Source: Tamarix chinensis (lineage: Eukaryota > Streptophyta > Magnoliopsida > Caryophyllales > Tamaricaceae). Taken from it: a stretch of DNA of 64,000 nucleotides. The number at the start of each line of letters is the position of its first letter. Positions within the stretch are counted from its first letter, which is position 1. The DNA lies in NCBI GenBank assembly GCA_030549775.1, contig CM060181.1, positions 62,121,701-62,185,700 on the forward strand. Direction: 5' to 3'. The notes below the pieces were generated by a model. The model was not told the DNA's origin and did no database searches. It saw nothing but the letters and a program-made list of their open reading frames with translations. Shown here in pieces: positions 32,839-45,259 of this stretch. The translations under genes and the position numbers were made by a program.

Positions 32839-32851
32839 GCTCTGATAACAA
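32839..32851 (-). promoter_or_regulatory. Primer binding site, initiator-Met tRNA type
   Basis: The minus strand reads TTGTTATCAGAGCC next to the 5' LTR end. The usual plant site is TGGTATCAGAGCC, complementary to the 3' end of initiator tRNA-Met. Confidence 0.8.
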
Positions 32852-34670
32852 CCTATGGCACCCCCATTTTTAACTATTAAAAATTTTCATTTCAAAAATT
32901 ATGGATGAGGAAAAATACTAAACACACCAAGGAAAATGGGGTGCTACCACTGCACCGAACCGCTTATCCCATGTTAGATACAAAGCTAAGAAACTAAACC
33001 AATCAAAATGAAAGTAGAGTATACAAGAAGCATGATATATAGATACAAAAGAAAATGTTTACAAAATAGGAGCTCGACAGTCCCCGAAATATTCAAATGC
33101 ATGAAAGAAGGTTCAAGTGAAATACAAACTACAATGGCAGAAAACAAGGGTAGAGCATAGCCCCAAACACTAGTATGTTAAGGACCGAACAATAGTCTTC
33201 AAATGTCCACGCTCTCAAGCCTAAGCCTAAAATGAGGTAGGCCCACTACCTACCAACCCCAAAAACCTACACATGGTCATTTGCTCCTGGGAATGAGAAT
33301 ATGACGTACACATGGTCTCACATACCATGGAAGTCTATCTAAATAAGAGGACATAAATTTTAGACAAAGATAAATAGCTACCAATGGACATAAAGCCAAA
33401 ACGAAGCCAAGTAACTCACCTAGGTGACCAGGCTCTTTAGTATTGATACCCCCTAGTACATTTATCAGTGTCTAGAGTAGGTAAGGCACTCTATATGATT
33501 ATATTCCACTTTATGTGATCAATGTGTTATTTCATAATGTTAGTTATCATATAAGGCCCATGAAAAATTCAACTAACACATCCGTATACTCATTCCATCT
33601 TAACCATTATTACCCTCTAATTATGTGGTGTGATTTCCATTAATGCTTAGCCAAGTTCAAATCACCCCTTTAAGGTAATCCATTTATGCCAAAATCTATA
33701 TTATCTCATTCAAAAGTAGCATGATAGCATACTTATTCCAATTTACTCATTAAAGTCTCTTAAGGGAATTAAATAGAATATCATGAGTTTTAATCCCTTT
33801 AACTCATCAAATTTTTTAGTTAATTCATGGTAAGATATTTGCTCCTCATTAAAGGATCATATTATAGTATTATGAAAATTATCAAATCATAGCAAGTCAA
33901 AAAAGAACAAAGCAACACACTGTGGCTGAATTGATCAATTGATTCAGGCTAACATGTCAACCCATTTTGCTCAACCAATCCCTAGAGTTTCTAGAAATCA
34001 GTCAATCAGTTTGGTCAGACCAGCCAACAATTCTAAGATTAGTTATTTAGTTCTAACAAACCAATTAATGGTTTAGGTGGAGAGAAACCAAACTATTTAT
34101 AGAGCAACTGATCTATCAGTTTTGGCTAACTAATTGACTATCTTAAGGACGAGCCAATCAGTTTGGCTTAACTGGTCGATCCGTTTACTCCTAGATAACA
34201 CATATATGACATTTTACATGTGATTCACACACTAAAATCTTACTACATCCAAACCATAACACGTCATAGTGAAATACCAATATTTAACAAGTTTATAAAC
34301 TAAATCGTGCTTCACTTTCGAGAATTCAACCCTATTTTCTCTAAAATCATGCATTTTTTTCATGATTCTTAATTAATTTAGCAAGCATCAATTATAAGAC
34401 AAACTGTTATGCAAGCATATAAAATTAATATCCTATAAATCCCATCACATCATATGCTTATTCTAGCCACATTTTAGAGGGAAGAATAACTTACTTGATG
34501 CTTAGCAATGTTTCCTACTAAAGATGGAAAACTACCTTTAAACATAACAAAATAGAACTTAGAAATCATTGAATAACTTTCACAAATCAATAAATTCGAA
34601 TTAGAAATGAAAACAGACTTACCACTCCAAATAGAAAAACATAGAATGATTCAGCTAAAAATAACTCAAC

Positions 34671-34675
34671 TTCCT
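34671..34675. repeat. Left target-site duplication TTCCT of the solo LTR
   Basis: Exact match to 35517-35521. Confidence 0.9.
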
Positions 34676-35516
34676 TGATGAAGCCTGGATAGGTTTCAAG
34701 AAGTTTCGCCGGATCGTGAATTGAGTGCGGGGTTTGACTACATGCGAGAATCAACCTAAGGAGTTTAATCCAAAGGAAGATTAGTAAAACTCAGAGCATA
34801 GTTATAATCAACGGCTACTGAAGTTGGATTAACAGAAAGAGATTCGAGAAGAAGACCAAGGAAGAAAAAGATCGAGCGAATGAGTCAGTCGTGAGAGAAA
34901 GAGACGAATCGAGAGGGAGAAGATTCCAGAGAGAAATACGATCGAATGTATATTCAGCCAAAAAGTGTTGTACAGACCTCCCTATATACGCCCTATATAT
35001 GGGCGTATACAATAAGGACGATGGGCTCAATTAAAAGACCCAACATATCAGCCCAATAACTCAACCGGCCAATATAAACAAACAAGTCGTTGGTGCTGGT
35101 AACAATAAATCAACCCAACTACAAAATACAAGTATACATTAATCCAAATAATGGATTTACAATTTAATTCCCATCAGCTAATTTATTTAGCTAATTATGG
35201 TTATCAAGGATTTCATAATCCACAATCCTTCTAACCCGGCAAATATGGGTCAGGTGGCGGATTACGCGGCCAACTTAATTTCCACTAGCCAAGTCATGTC
35301 GGCGAATGCATCATATGGGATAATCAACAATTTATTACAGTAATTTCCTGTCAGCAACCAGCAGCATCTATACACAGCAGCCTCATCATGATCCATCTCC
35401 CATAATCTAATTTACTTTCCTAATTAACCACACAATAAGAAAAGTAACTATATGTGCAATGTAATTTACAACAATTAATAGAATTATTTAAATACAAATT
35501 ATTGAGATACACATCA
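34676..35516 (-). mobile_element. 841-bp solo LTR, copia type
   Basis: It begins TGATGAAGCC and ends GATACACATCA, with a 5-bp inverted terminus TGATG/CATCA and exact TTCCT duplications. On the minus strand a TATA-like GTATATAGGG is followed by TCTGTACAACACTTTTTGGC and a TCTCTCT-rich stretch, as in many plant copia LTRs. The 71-codon minus frame 34815-35030 spans this promoter area and is not a gene. It is less decayed than its host LTR, so it inserted later. Confidence 0.9.
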
Positions 35517-35521
35517 TTCCT
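35517..35521. repeat. Right target-site duplication TTCCT
   Basis: Exact match to 34671-34675; the interrupted LTR resumes here. Confidence 0.9.
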
Positions 35522-35696
35522 CCTTAATCTAATTCTTTGTTGCTTTAGGATAAAATAAGAAGGAGCTAGAAAAAGGATCAAAAGAGTTAAAGGAATTCAA
35601 AAGTAAGCTTAAAGTGGAAAGGAATTTAACACAAATTCTAAAGGGTTCAGATATTTTAGAGGCTAAAATAATAGTGAGAATAAGGGGTGATTAGGG

Positions 35697-35706
35697 TTAT
35701 TTATAG
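35697..35706 (-). promoter_or_regulatory. TATA box of the 5' LTR
   Basis: The minus strand reads CTATAAATAACCCTAATCAC. The plus-strand LTRs at 61004 and 62367 have the closely similar CTATAAATAGCCCCAATCAC and TTATAAATAGACCCAATCAC, so this is a conserved core promoter of the family. Confidence 0.72.
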
Positions 35707-36454
35707 CCCACAAATCAGTTAAGGAATGAGTGAGATTATGTAGTAGTTCAAAACCCCTAATTTTATAGTTCAAATTAGAGCTGAATGAGTAGATTTATCA
35801 AGAACAAGTTGAATTCCATTCTAGAACTCAAATGGTGATTTTTTAGATAATGTTGGTTAAGCTCATCTAGAAAATACTGAACACAAGAAGGGAAATGGAA
35901 TATCAATTAGGGAAGGGAATCTCCAAGCTATAGAGGGACACTCTAGAAATGGAAGCATACTTCTAGAGGTGTGTAGAGGAGAGATGAAGAAGAAGCCAAG
36001 AGTGAGGTCGTCCTCCCCCTCAATTTTAAAAATAGAGCCCTCGAATATATTTGAGGCAGTAACTAAAGCAGGATAAATGATAAAAGTTCAAGAATCACTC
36101 AAGAATAGTTTGGAGTTGGATTATAAAAGTTCCATTTTAATGCACAAATTTTTTTTTAAAAATCAAGCTTCAAAAAGTACTCAGCCTGACCAACTAGCCA
36201 ATCTGTTTGGGTTAGACTAGTTGACTTTCTACAGACCAATCAATTGGTTTTCCCAAACCACCTTTGCAAAAATGACGAACCAGTCAATTTGTTCAACTGA
36301 AAACTTGTTTTATTCAATTTTCTAAAACTATAAACAAATTCATTTTTTTTACCTCGAATCAAATTATAGTTCCAAATTAAATTAAACAGTATCAAATTTT
36401 ATTAAACAACATAATTTTCTGTTCTATAAATCTTATAAAAACACGGGTATTACA

Positions 36455-36720
36455 AACATGACCTTATAAGTGGAACACTTAATGTCCTTCCCCTACCCTC
36501 CAAACAACTACTAGCTAGGAAGACCTTATCAAAGTCCCTCAGATGAAAGTCTAAAACATTCAGGTCCTATTAACACTCAATGGTTCGTGGTTGGTGATAC
36601 CCAATCTAGCAAACTTAATCCTCTTATAGCATCATCAGAAAAGGAGGTGGCTGCAGCCACCGCTAAGGAGCCTCCTAAAGTTGAGTATGTCATTGCATAT
36701 AGGCCACAACCGTCTCCATG
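36455..36720 (-). pseudogene. Gag fragment of the older gypsy element, upstream piece
   Basis: The minus strand near 36455-36500 reads KDIKCSTYKVM, which in gag (xVKxATYxLxxxAxxWWRG) directly precedes the WRG block found at 24885 on the other side of the nested element. The gag therefore resumes across the insertion. The upstream part to about 36720 is similar in wording to 32380-32650 of the nested element (CTCCATGAA, AGGTCCTATTGAC-like pieces). Confidence 0.8.
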
Positions 36721-36997
36721 AAGAGCTCAAGTTATTGATTCATGACCATTGAACACATACGATATTTAGATAACAATGGAAAACTTAAACTATAAGCTAC
36801 AAAGTTAGTACACATAGAGGTAGCATACTGTATATAGGCGAAGAGTTAGGTTAGACAAGAAAATTAAGGCATACTGTACCAACCCAAACCAATGCTCGCT
36901 TGTAGACTACACCAAATCCTTCAATCTTGAATAAGGATGAATAAATCACTTTGTATAGCCACATTAGGATTCAAAACCATACCCTTTAATACCAACT
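36721..36997 (-). promoter_or_regulatory. Leader and primer binding site of the older gypsy element
   Basis: The minus strand next to the LTR reads TTGGTATTAAAGGGT (36982-36996), a decayed form of the initiator-Met site TGGTATCAGAGCC. The rest is untranslated leader. Confidence 0.68.
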
Positions 36998-39900
36998 TAT
37001 AAAACCCCAAAATTAAGAACAAAAAAAAATTATTTTGAAGATAATGCAGAAGATTAACAAAAAAAATAGGGATGCCACATCACCATTAAATAGAGGGGAG
37101 ATGTAATCATTACATAATGCATGTTTGATGGAAGATAAAATGGGGCGAATGAGCAAAAGAATGCATACACTAACAAGAATAGTAATAATAAGGGTAAGAA
37201 TAATATAGAAGTGATAGAGAGGTTTACAAAATCCAAATATAAGAAAAAAAGCTAAAATTTTAAATAACTAGAAAAATGCAAAAACTTCCCAACATAGTGG
37301 GTAAAATAATCTCAAATGATTAGCTCAACTCTTAACTAAAGTAGAAAATGCAAATATCCATGCCCCAAAAAATGGCCAAATACTAGCCTATGTCATCATC
37401 TTTAATATACTCTAGATTATAATCATAACCCTAAAAATAATCTTCTACTCACCAGTAAGAGAAGCCAAATCAACATAGTGATCACAAAAATGTAATATCA
37501 TTAAGGTGAAATACTAGCAAACAAACTACCTAAAACATGGTAAGGGCTCATGGTGCACATTAAGATCAAATGATAGCATCGTATAAGTGATACTTAAAAA
37601 ATATAACTTATAAGTTCATGATTATCATATTACCAAGCATTCTCACATAAGAATCATGAAATGGATACTAATGTAAGACTTTCATTAAGCTCATGTAGAA
37701 TAAACCATATTATTAATCCTCTCTTTTGTGTTCACATTATTTTCAATTATTAAGATGTTCAATTAACCACATCCAATTCTACACCACTAACAGAAGTGAT
37801 AACTTCATAACACACACAATGTGATACCACAACCATCACACATGGTCAAAATACATCAAGGGGGATTCCTGATAGGACACTACACCCACTATACGTCGAG
37901 TGCATCCACCATGAAGGTTAACACAAATTGGTATACTACACCCACTTAAGCTATGGACATACCAAGTGTCAGGAGGCTTATATAAGAATACCACACTCAT
38001 CTAAGCTAGACACTTAACATAGTATTAATCTTATACCTTATAAATATGTGTATACCCCTACCAACCACAATCTAATAGAGAAGGAAAATAGGTGATCAGT
38101 GAAGAGATATTAAACAAAAGGGAACCCACCCACTAAATCCCACTTAAATACCCTTAGAGTTAGAGTTAAAGGCTTGAATAATGTCTTAACTTTCATATTA
38201 ATTATTATTATGTGATATAAAAAATTACCACTCAATTATGCTAATAAATAATTACATGTTTCCAAGTAATAATGCCAAACATAAACCAAAGCATCCAAGC
38301 CACCAAATTAGGTGTTTAAATATAACCTAAACTTGAACCAAGGAATCCAAGACACATAACAATATTCATATTTCTATCTTTCCATTAGTTCCAATAATGC
38401 ATGATCAAGATGATGGTTTGTCTTTAAAAATTAATGGGAAAGTTAGAATAGAAGCCCCAAAGAAGGATAAACAAAAAATAAACAAGAATGGTGAAATTAC
38501 GTAAAACTAGTCGATTGGTCCTTAGGAGTAGTCCACTGATCAGGGTGCACTAGACCCAAGGAGAAATAAATAGCACAGCAAAACAAGTTACCTAACCCGT
38601 CCAACCAATTGATTGCTCATAAGAACCTGTTAATAGGTTTGGCTGAACTAGTTAATATGTTTAAGCCGAGACGAAAAACACTCTAGACACAAAATAATCA
38701 ATTGATGGGTCCATCAAATCAATCAATTGTACACACAAATGAGTAAATAGGTCAATCAAATAGATCAACTTTTCACATGAACCAGTTGATTAGTCCACCC
38801 TACCAATCAACTAGTCTAAATAAAAAAGCACCTAAAAAAACATTTTAACAATTAACAAAATCACATACATCCCTTAAAAAAACCTTATCATTCTATTATA
38901 TTGTAGAACACATAAGAAGACAAATTACAAACATAAAATCACATGTATTCATGGTAGAAAAATCAATACACATTATATTCATGCTTAATTCACAAAACTC
39001 AAGCTTGATATCAAAATATTTGAAACATGCTCCAATTTTTTATGATATAAACATTCCACAAGCATGAAATCAAGGATTCACAATAACACATATGCATCAT
39101 AGAACATATAAAGGACATGAGACCGCAACCAACAATATAAATCCTTAGTTATATTAAAGATAAGAATGTCTTAACGTCAAACCAAATTCTTCTAGCACAA
39201 GAATATACTCCTAACTTGATGGCATCTACTAAGATTCTTAATGTCCTAAGACAATATATAATCAAAGCAATCAAATGTTCTTTTAAAACCCAAATAAAAC
39301 TAAAAATGAAAGAAGGAGAAGAAGTGTAATAAATCTAATCTCCTACCAATAGTTTTCTTTTGATAAACTTTAATCCTCCTTTGTTTAGAGGAAAAAAAAT
39401 AGAGAATTAAAATGAAGATTAGGAGAATTAAAAGGAAATAATCTAGTGGATAAAAAGGAAATAGGGAAGTTAAACCTCTAGCTATATAGAAAGATAAGAA
39501 AGAAGGAAATAGAAGAATAAATTGAAACACTTAAAAAATTTAGCGCAAGTAAAAGAGAGGAAAAGAGAGTGAGTGTTAGGGAGAATTGAAATGAATCAAA
39601 AGGGAGGGTACCTATCCCTCTATGGTCAAGAATTAGAAGGATGACTAATGGAGTGGATTGGCTTATGTTGAGTGTAGGGAACCAAATTGCAAAAAGGGAA
39701 TGATGGAAATGAAGGTGGTAGAGTTAAAGCAATTAAAGAGAGAGGTAGCTTAGGTTAGGGGTGGTGTAAGGGGATCTGCACGTAACCATGGCTGCCAAAG
39801 CAGAGAGGAAAGTGAGGGAGAGGGATAGAAGGTAAGAAAGTACCTCAAAAGTGGTTTGAGGAATTTTTAGCTAAATAAAATCATATGATCAAAATAATGT

Positions 39901-40242
39901 AAATACAATCCCAAAGCACCAAAATATGCATATTAGCATAAAGACACTCTAATAAGAAGTTTTCATAAACATTACAAATATAATCAAAGTCAAAATAAAA
40001 AAGATATGACATTATACCATAACCAATTAATCAATTTCAGTAACTTGTTGGTCAATTATCATGACAATAAAAATTCAAATTCCTAGTCATGTTAGTCAAT
40101 CGGTTTGGAAACTAGTTAATTAGCACATATAAATTTCACATTTTTACCCAAATTTTAAGCCCTTTTCAAATCCAAAATCATTTTCTTTTATTTTAACATA
40201 AATTTAAATAAATTTTGTAGGATTTTAGGATATGGTATTACA
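36998..40242 (-). mobile_element. 5' LTR of the older gypsy element
   Basis: Starts TATAAAACCCCAAAATT (TG changed to TA) and ends ATGGTATTACA. Length is 3245 bp. It contains clusters of ATCAATTGGTTTGG-type motifs at 38500-38830 and 40015-40130, and imperfect repeats of CACTACACCCACTTAAGC type at 37870-38010. The hairpin of related LTRs is decayed here (about 37499-37515). Open frames inside (37054-37236, 39300-39530) are AT-driven. The matching 3' LTR was not found in the window. Confidence 0.78.
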
Positions 40243-40454
40243 ACTAAGAATAACACGCAAACTCCTTTAGGAGTAAGTATGAATTTGGTACACACATCAA
40301 AAAACAACATTACTAAAGGCATGATTAAATCAAAGACCACATATTAATCAACTTATGATAATAAAAGCAATTATATACTTAGACTCACACCTAGGAATCA
40401 CAAAAAACATAGAGCAAGCTCTTGGAGGAATGCTCAACCCCTTTGAAACACAGC

Positions 40455-40710
40455 TAAGCATTAACACACATTGATTATCATGGCTAGGCATTCTCACTTT
40501 TTCTATCACACCTAGGCATTTTCACAAATTTTTCATCATGTCTAGGCATTCTCACATTGGCCATCATTGCTAGCCATTCTCACATTGACCAATAGGGCTA
40601 CGCATTCTCACACATTGACCATCATGGCCAGATATGCTGGCATTAGTCATCACCGTTATCATATTAACCATCATAGCTGGACATTCTCAACACATTACCT
40701 TGTGACCATT
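40455..40710. repeat. Imperfect ~35-bp tandem repeat (cattctcacattgaccatca)
   Basis: Six to seven units combine CATTGACCATCATGGCTAGG and CATTCTCACA with variable spacing. The short plus-strand frame 40567-40761 runs through it and is not a gene. Confidence 0.8.
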
Positions 40711-40734
40711 ATGAGTTTATTTCCATACAAAGAT

Positions 40735-40930
40735 AATATAAAGGTCTATAGACTCACATGATTAATATCACATAAACACAATATAAAAGTCTTTAGACTC
40801 AAGGGTTTAATGTCATATGAAGATGATCTTAAAGTCCATAAACTTACATGTTTTGAATATCACACAAAGATGATATAAAAGGCCCTAGAATATTGTATCT
40901 AATGTCACATAAATTCAATAACAAATATCA
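40735..40930. repeat. Imperfect ~60-bp repeat (aatatcacataaacacaata)
   Basis: About three to four units with the pattern ATATCACATAAACACAATAT then AAAAGTCTTTAGACTCA and variants (GTCCATAAACTTACATG). Confidence 0.7.
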
Positions 40931-42185
40931 TGAGTGTTTTATATTCCAATACAAAGCATAAGACATATCTCCTAACAGGGGTTTATAGTCTATCATAAAC
41001 ATTCACATAAGCTTTTTAGCTTCCACTAAACATTAGTGGTTTATAGATCACACAACATGCACATAAAAATTTCTCTAAACATTCACTTAAGTGTTTCTAG
41101 GTTACACTAAACTATCACCTAAGTTTATATAGGTTAAACCAAACTTAGCTTATAAGTGTACAAAATTAAATCACCTGGCAAGAATCATGATATAACTTAA
41201 AAATACCATTTGGATATAAATAAGCTAAAAATGTCAAGTCTTTTTTAATCCAAAATCCTAAAATATTATTGTATACCATTTATAAAAAAAATTCATTATT
41301 TATCATGAAAAGGAAAAAAGATTAAACTCTAGGTCAAAATCAACGAAAAAAATTAATGTTAAGGTTTGATGTCCACTATCCACATATTCACCATTTTACT
41401 TTATTATGGCTATTTTGGTCCTTTTATGTCTAAGCATGCTTAACTCATACTCAACACTCATAAATATAGTTAATGTTTTATTAATCCTCTTAAAAATTAA
41501 TAATTCGTCACCACTTATAGTGATTAATGGGTCATTAGTGAAGAACTCTTTAAATGCTTATGACAAACTTGAATAACATTCATCTTATTTGCCTAATCTT
41601 CTTCAAACTTTAAATAATCATAACTTATATTACATTAACCCAAATGGCAACATATTATTTACCAAATTTAGCCCTAAAATTCCAATAAAGATCTTGAAAC
41701 CATTAGTTTTCCCAAAATAAAATTCTATCTTAAAATATAAGCCTAAAACAAATCCTAAATACCTATAATAGCTATTTTGATACAATTGTACACTTATGAG
41801 AGAATGCTTATAACATTTTATATACAAACTAGATTCATGAATCGCAAATTTTTTTGATAAACTAGACATATATGCCTTTCCTACGGCATATTATTTCCAT
41901 CAATAAATTCATATAATCTAAAGCAATTTTTTCAAGAATTTAACCCAAATTTTTAGTCCTAAAATCACCCAATATGATGCTCTTATTAACCATTTATGCA
42001 TCAAATATTTCAAGAATAACCCTATTAAAATTCAGTTATTTATAATAACTTATTAAAAACATATATGAATCTTCCCAATCATTAAAAAATATCATGTGAT
42101 CCATATTATAAAATACCTGTTGTAAATAATGCAAAAGCATCAAAATCACCAAATTTCATTATATACACCCTCTTATATCTATCTT

Positions 42186-45100
42186 TGTAATACCCAAATT
42201 TTACCACTAAACATTTTCATTTTAGCGGAGGCTTAATGATAATGTATTTGGGTGTTACCAGTGTACTCGACATAAGTCTAGCTAACCATACCATCCTTAG
42301 ATCGAATACAAGGAAAAATAATAAGAATTTAAAATGACATAAAAAAATAAAGAACGTTTATAAAACTTAAATAATTGTTCAGAGATTAAGTTAAAGTATA
42401 ATGTAACAAAATACTACCAAAAGGAATCCATTAGCTCTATGAGTCCAAAATTTATCCAAATAACAAGACTCTACGTCCAACCCCAAAGGTGATAATGATC
42501 ACTCCTCTAAAGGCAGTTCATCAAAATCCGTGAAGTCATCTAAATGGTCATCATTGACCTACATAAGATCATATGATCCATTTACTTGTGGGAATAAGTA
42601 ATATCCATGAGAACGATGATTAGTACACTACATATTGAGTAAGGTAACAATATAGCCGTAGATAAAGGTATGTGTAACAATTAAGGCCTAAAAAAGAAAT
42701 ATGAGTTATACAGAAATCACAACATAAGATGGTTCAAGATAGGTACCAAAATAGTTTCATAATAGATATACTTATAATCCATTATTTATTCGGTTGAGTT
42801 CAGAGATCCCATTGTTTACAAATAATGGAATGGTATCAATAATATACAACCCTAGGGTAAAATACATCAGGATATTATTCTTGTCACTCTTAGGTACTAT
42901 TCTTACCTTCTGGAACAGATAACTGAAACTGATCTATAATTAAGTGCATACATAAGTATAAACATGCATCTTAATCAAGCCTTAATAAAATAATACAAGT
43001 TACATAAGGCACAACCACATGATGATCAAGGTATTGCCAAGTAAAAATACCATATTTCCCGTAAGAAATCCTAATTTCACATGTTGAGCATAACCTCTCC
43101 CATAGGGTTCAACACATCGCCAAATTTAGTAAACCATTCTAAAGTGATATAAAAAATCTCATATCCAAAAATCAAGGCCTAACTCCAATGCCTTACACAT
43201 GCGATAATGGGCCTACCTATAGGGTTATAATTTACCATTTAAGCCATTTTCTCATTTTATTATACCTATGTTATTCATAATTAACCCAAATGTTTGAAAC
43301 TTCATGATTGGAATACTTAAAAATCATTAAAATTTTTAAATCACCAAAATTCCATACTTGACCCATGTTAAACAAAATGCCCTTATCTTACCAAAAGCCT
43401 TAAACATCATTTTAGATAACTTGTGTCTTACTCAACTTTCATTTGATCATATTACTTATGAAATAATTTATAAAACCCTCAGGGGTTATAATATCATGAT
43501 TATTTATTCTATTATCATTAAGTGACCAAAATTACCCCTACGATAGTCATAAAACCTAAAATTTCCATAAACATCCTAAATCGGACATCATCAAATCCTT
43601 CCTTTAATTTATTATATCACCATACCACTTAAATATATTAATTTCCCATTTACCTTCTCTATTAAAACCATTGATCATATTACCATACTTAGGGTTTTAG
43701 GATAAAACTTATCACATGTATACAATATAATATCATATTTTCACAAAATACCTACATTTGCACATTAAATTCCAACATTATCATAACTTGATACTAACAA
43801 ATAAATTAAGAAATATGATAACAGAATAGTTGATATTATACACAAAATACATATAGTATACAAATATTCCTAACCATGACGTGCATCCTTACTTAAGATG
43901 TCAATGGTCTCTAAGTATATGTAACCCTACAATGCCTCCTCCAAGAACAATAAAAAATCACCTACAAACCAAGAGAAACACAAGGTTAGAATTTAAAAGA
44001 AAAATGAAGGAAGGGGTAATGCTTTGGAGGGTGGAAGAATGGAGAAAAATGTAAGCAAAATAAGGTGTGCAATGCTCAAACTAACTACGGTAGAATTTCA
44101 TGTACTAAGGTAGGATGTAGGGTCAATACATGACACAGCCAGGAGGTGCATCATTAGCCTTTGATGTAGCTAGGGGGTGCAACACCACCCTTTGATGTAG
44201 CTAGGGTTATTCTAGTGTGGGTTTCTTATGAAGGGGTGGTGGTTTGGTGTAGGTTTTAACGTATCCTAGGGCGGTGCAACATGAGGTTGGAGTTTTTAAA
44301 TAAGAAAGTTGGTGAAAGATAAAAGGTAACATGGTTAAATGGCCGAACTAAGGTGAGGTTGTGTTGAGTAGTAATATAGGTAAAGGTATGATTGCGTAGA
44401 GTTATATATGCTACAGAGATTCTTTACACAGCAATGGAGGGAAACATTAAGATAAATCACAACTAAGTGGAGGAAAAGAATAAAGGGAATACAAGTGACT
44501 TTAGGGAGGCAATTAAATGAGGTAAGGATAGATGGAGAAGATTATTTATGGCGGTAGGTTGCATGTGTGAGGGTAACACATCAGGCGTGGAGTAGTGGTG
44601 AAATTAGTCATAGATGAATAGGGTATGACACTAATAGCATGAAGATTACTTTATCGAGGTTGGGAGCTAATCGAAGAGTAAAGGCTTGGTAATAGTTAGG
44701 ATATATAGGGAAGTTTCATTCAATCAAATAGACAAAACTCAACATGATTGGCAAGAAAGAGAGGTCACCCAGAAGAAGAGTGAAGAAATAGGGAAAGGGA
44801 AGAAGAAAGGAAAAGAGGAAAATAAGGAAACATGAAAAATGAAAAGAAAAGGAGAAAAGATTTAGGATTAGATTTAGAGTTTAGTAAAAATTGAGGCATT
44901 TCAATCTTTCTTCCATTCATGCCACTTTTCAGCCCATAAAACTAAAGCAACAACCACCAGAAACCTCCATAACCAAACTTGGTTAGAACTTCTAAAATTT
45001 AAGGGTTCAATTATCTTGTGTCTAATTAGGAAAAGGAGGATAAAGGCCATTGATTTGGTGAATTTATTCAACCAATTTTCGTTTTTAAAAAAAAATATAA

Positions 45101-45259
45101 TGATCCAGGCATAATGGTGGCTCAATTATCTTTCCATTGGTTCAAATTAACTTAGTTTGATAAGTTTCCTATATGTTTTTCTTATGTTTTGATGATTTTC
45201 AAAGTGATTTGAAGTAACGAATATTTATGCAAGATTATTATATTTTTAGGGGATTTGTA
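42186..45259 (-). mobile_element. Long LTR related to copies 1 and 2, right end uncertain
   Basis: Starts TGTAATACCCAAATTTTACC. It has the block GGGAATAAGTAATATCCATG (about 42591-42610) with a decayed hairpin region, a counterpart of the GCCTCCTCC block at about 43930, and a GA-rich stretch (43980-44880) in the place of the GC-rich block, followed by an AT-rich tail. A possible right end is AGGGGATTTGTA at 45259, but flanking pentamers (ATCTT and TTAAT) do not match. Small frames inside are not called. Confidence 0.55.
44120..44215. repeat. Short direct repeats in the GA-rich LTR stretch
   Basis: CTTTGATGTAGCTAGGG occurs at about 44159-44175 and again at about 44191-44207, with GGGTGCAACACCACC between. 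Confidence 0.7.

Larger units (their letters stand above)
24886..36454 (-). mobile_element. Complete, decayed Ty3/gypsy element with chromodomain
   Basis: Two long LTRs (24886-28103 and 32854-36454) flank an internal region with, on the minus strand, primer site, gag, protease, RT, RNase H, integrase, chromodomain-like tail and polypurine tract in the standard order. It lies inside the gag of an older element of the same orientation. All coding parts are broken by stops and frameshifts. The polypurine-tract context and the IN tail match the plus-strand element at 1-3783, so it belongs to the same broad group. Confidence 0.9.
32854..36454 (-). mobile_element. 5' LTR of the nested gypsy element, with a foreign solo LTR inside
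   Basis: The left end TATGGCACCCCC aligns with TGTAACACCCCC; the right end is ACGGGTATTACA. It contains the copia-type solo LTR at 34676-35516 and lacks about 430 bases present in the 3' LTR. Two motif clusters (33920-34190, 36180-36310) match those of the other LTR. Many small indels and transitions separate the two LTRs, so the insertion is old. Confidence 0.86.
40243..42185. other. Unassigned AT-rich region with two tandem repeat zones
   Basis: No coding match. It starts after the LTR end with ACTAAGAATAAC and contains the repeat zones listed separately. From about 41170 it is plain AT-rich sequence. By style it could be the interior of another long LTR, but no termini were found. Confidence 0.4.

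Noticed and set aside
32839..32851. tRNA gene signal
   Set aside because: Only 13-14 bases complementary to a tRNA 3' end, beside an LTR; it is a primer binding site.
34815..35030. 71-codon minus-strand frame as a gene
   Set aside because: Lies across the promoter and leader of a copia solo LTR.
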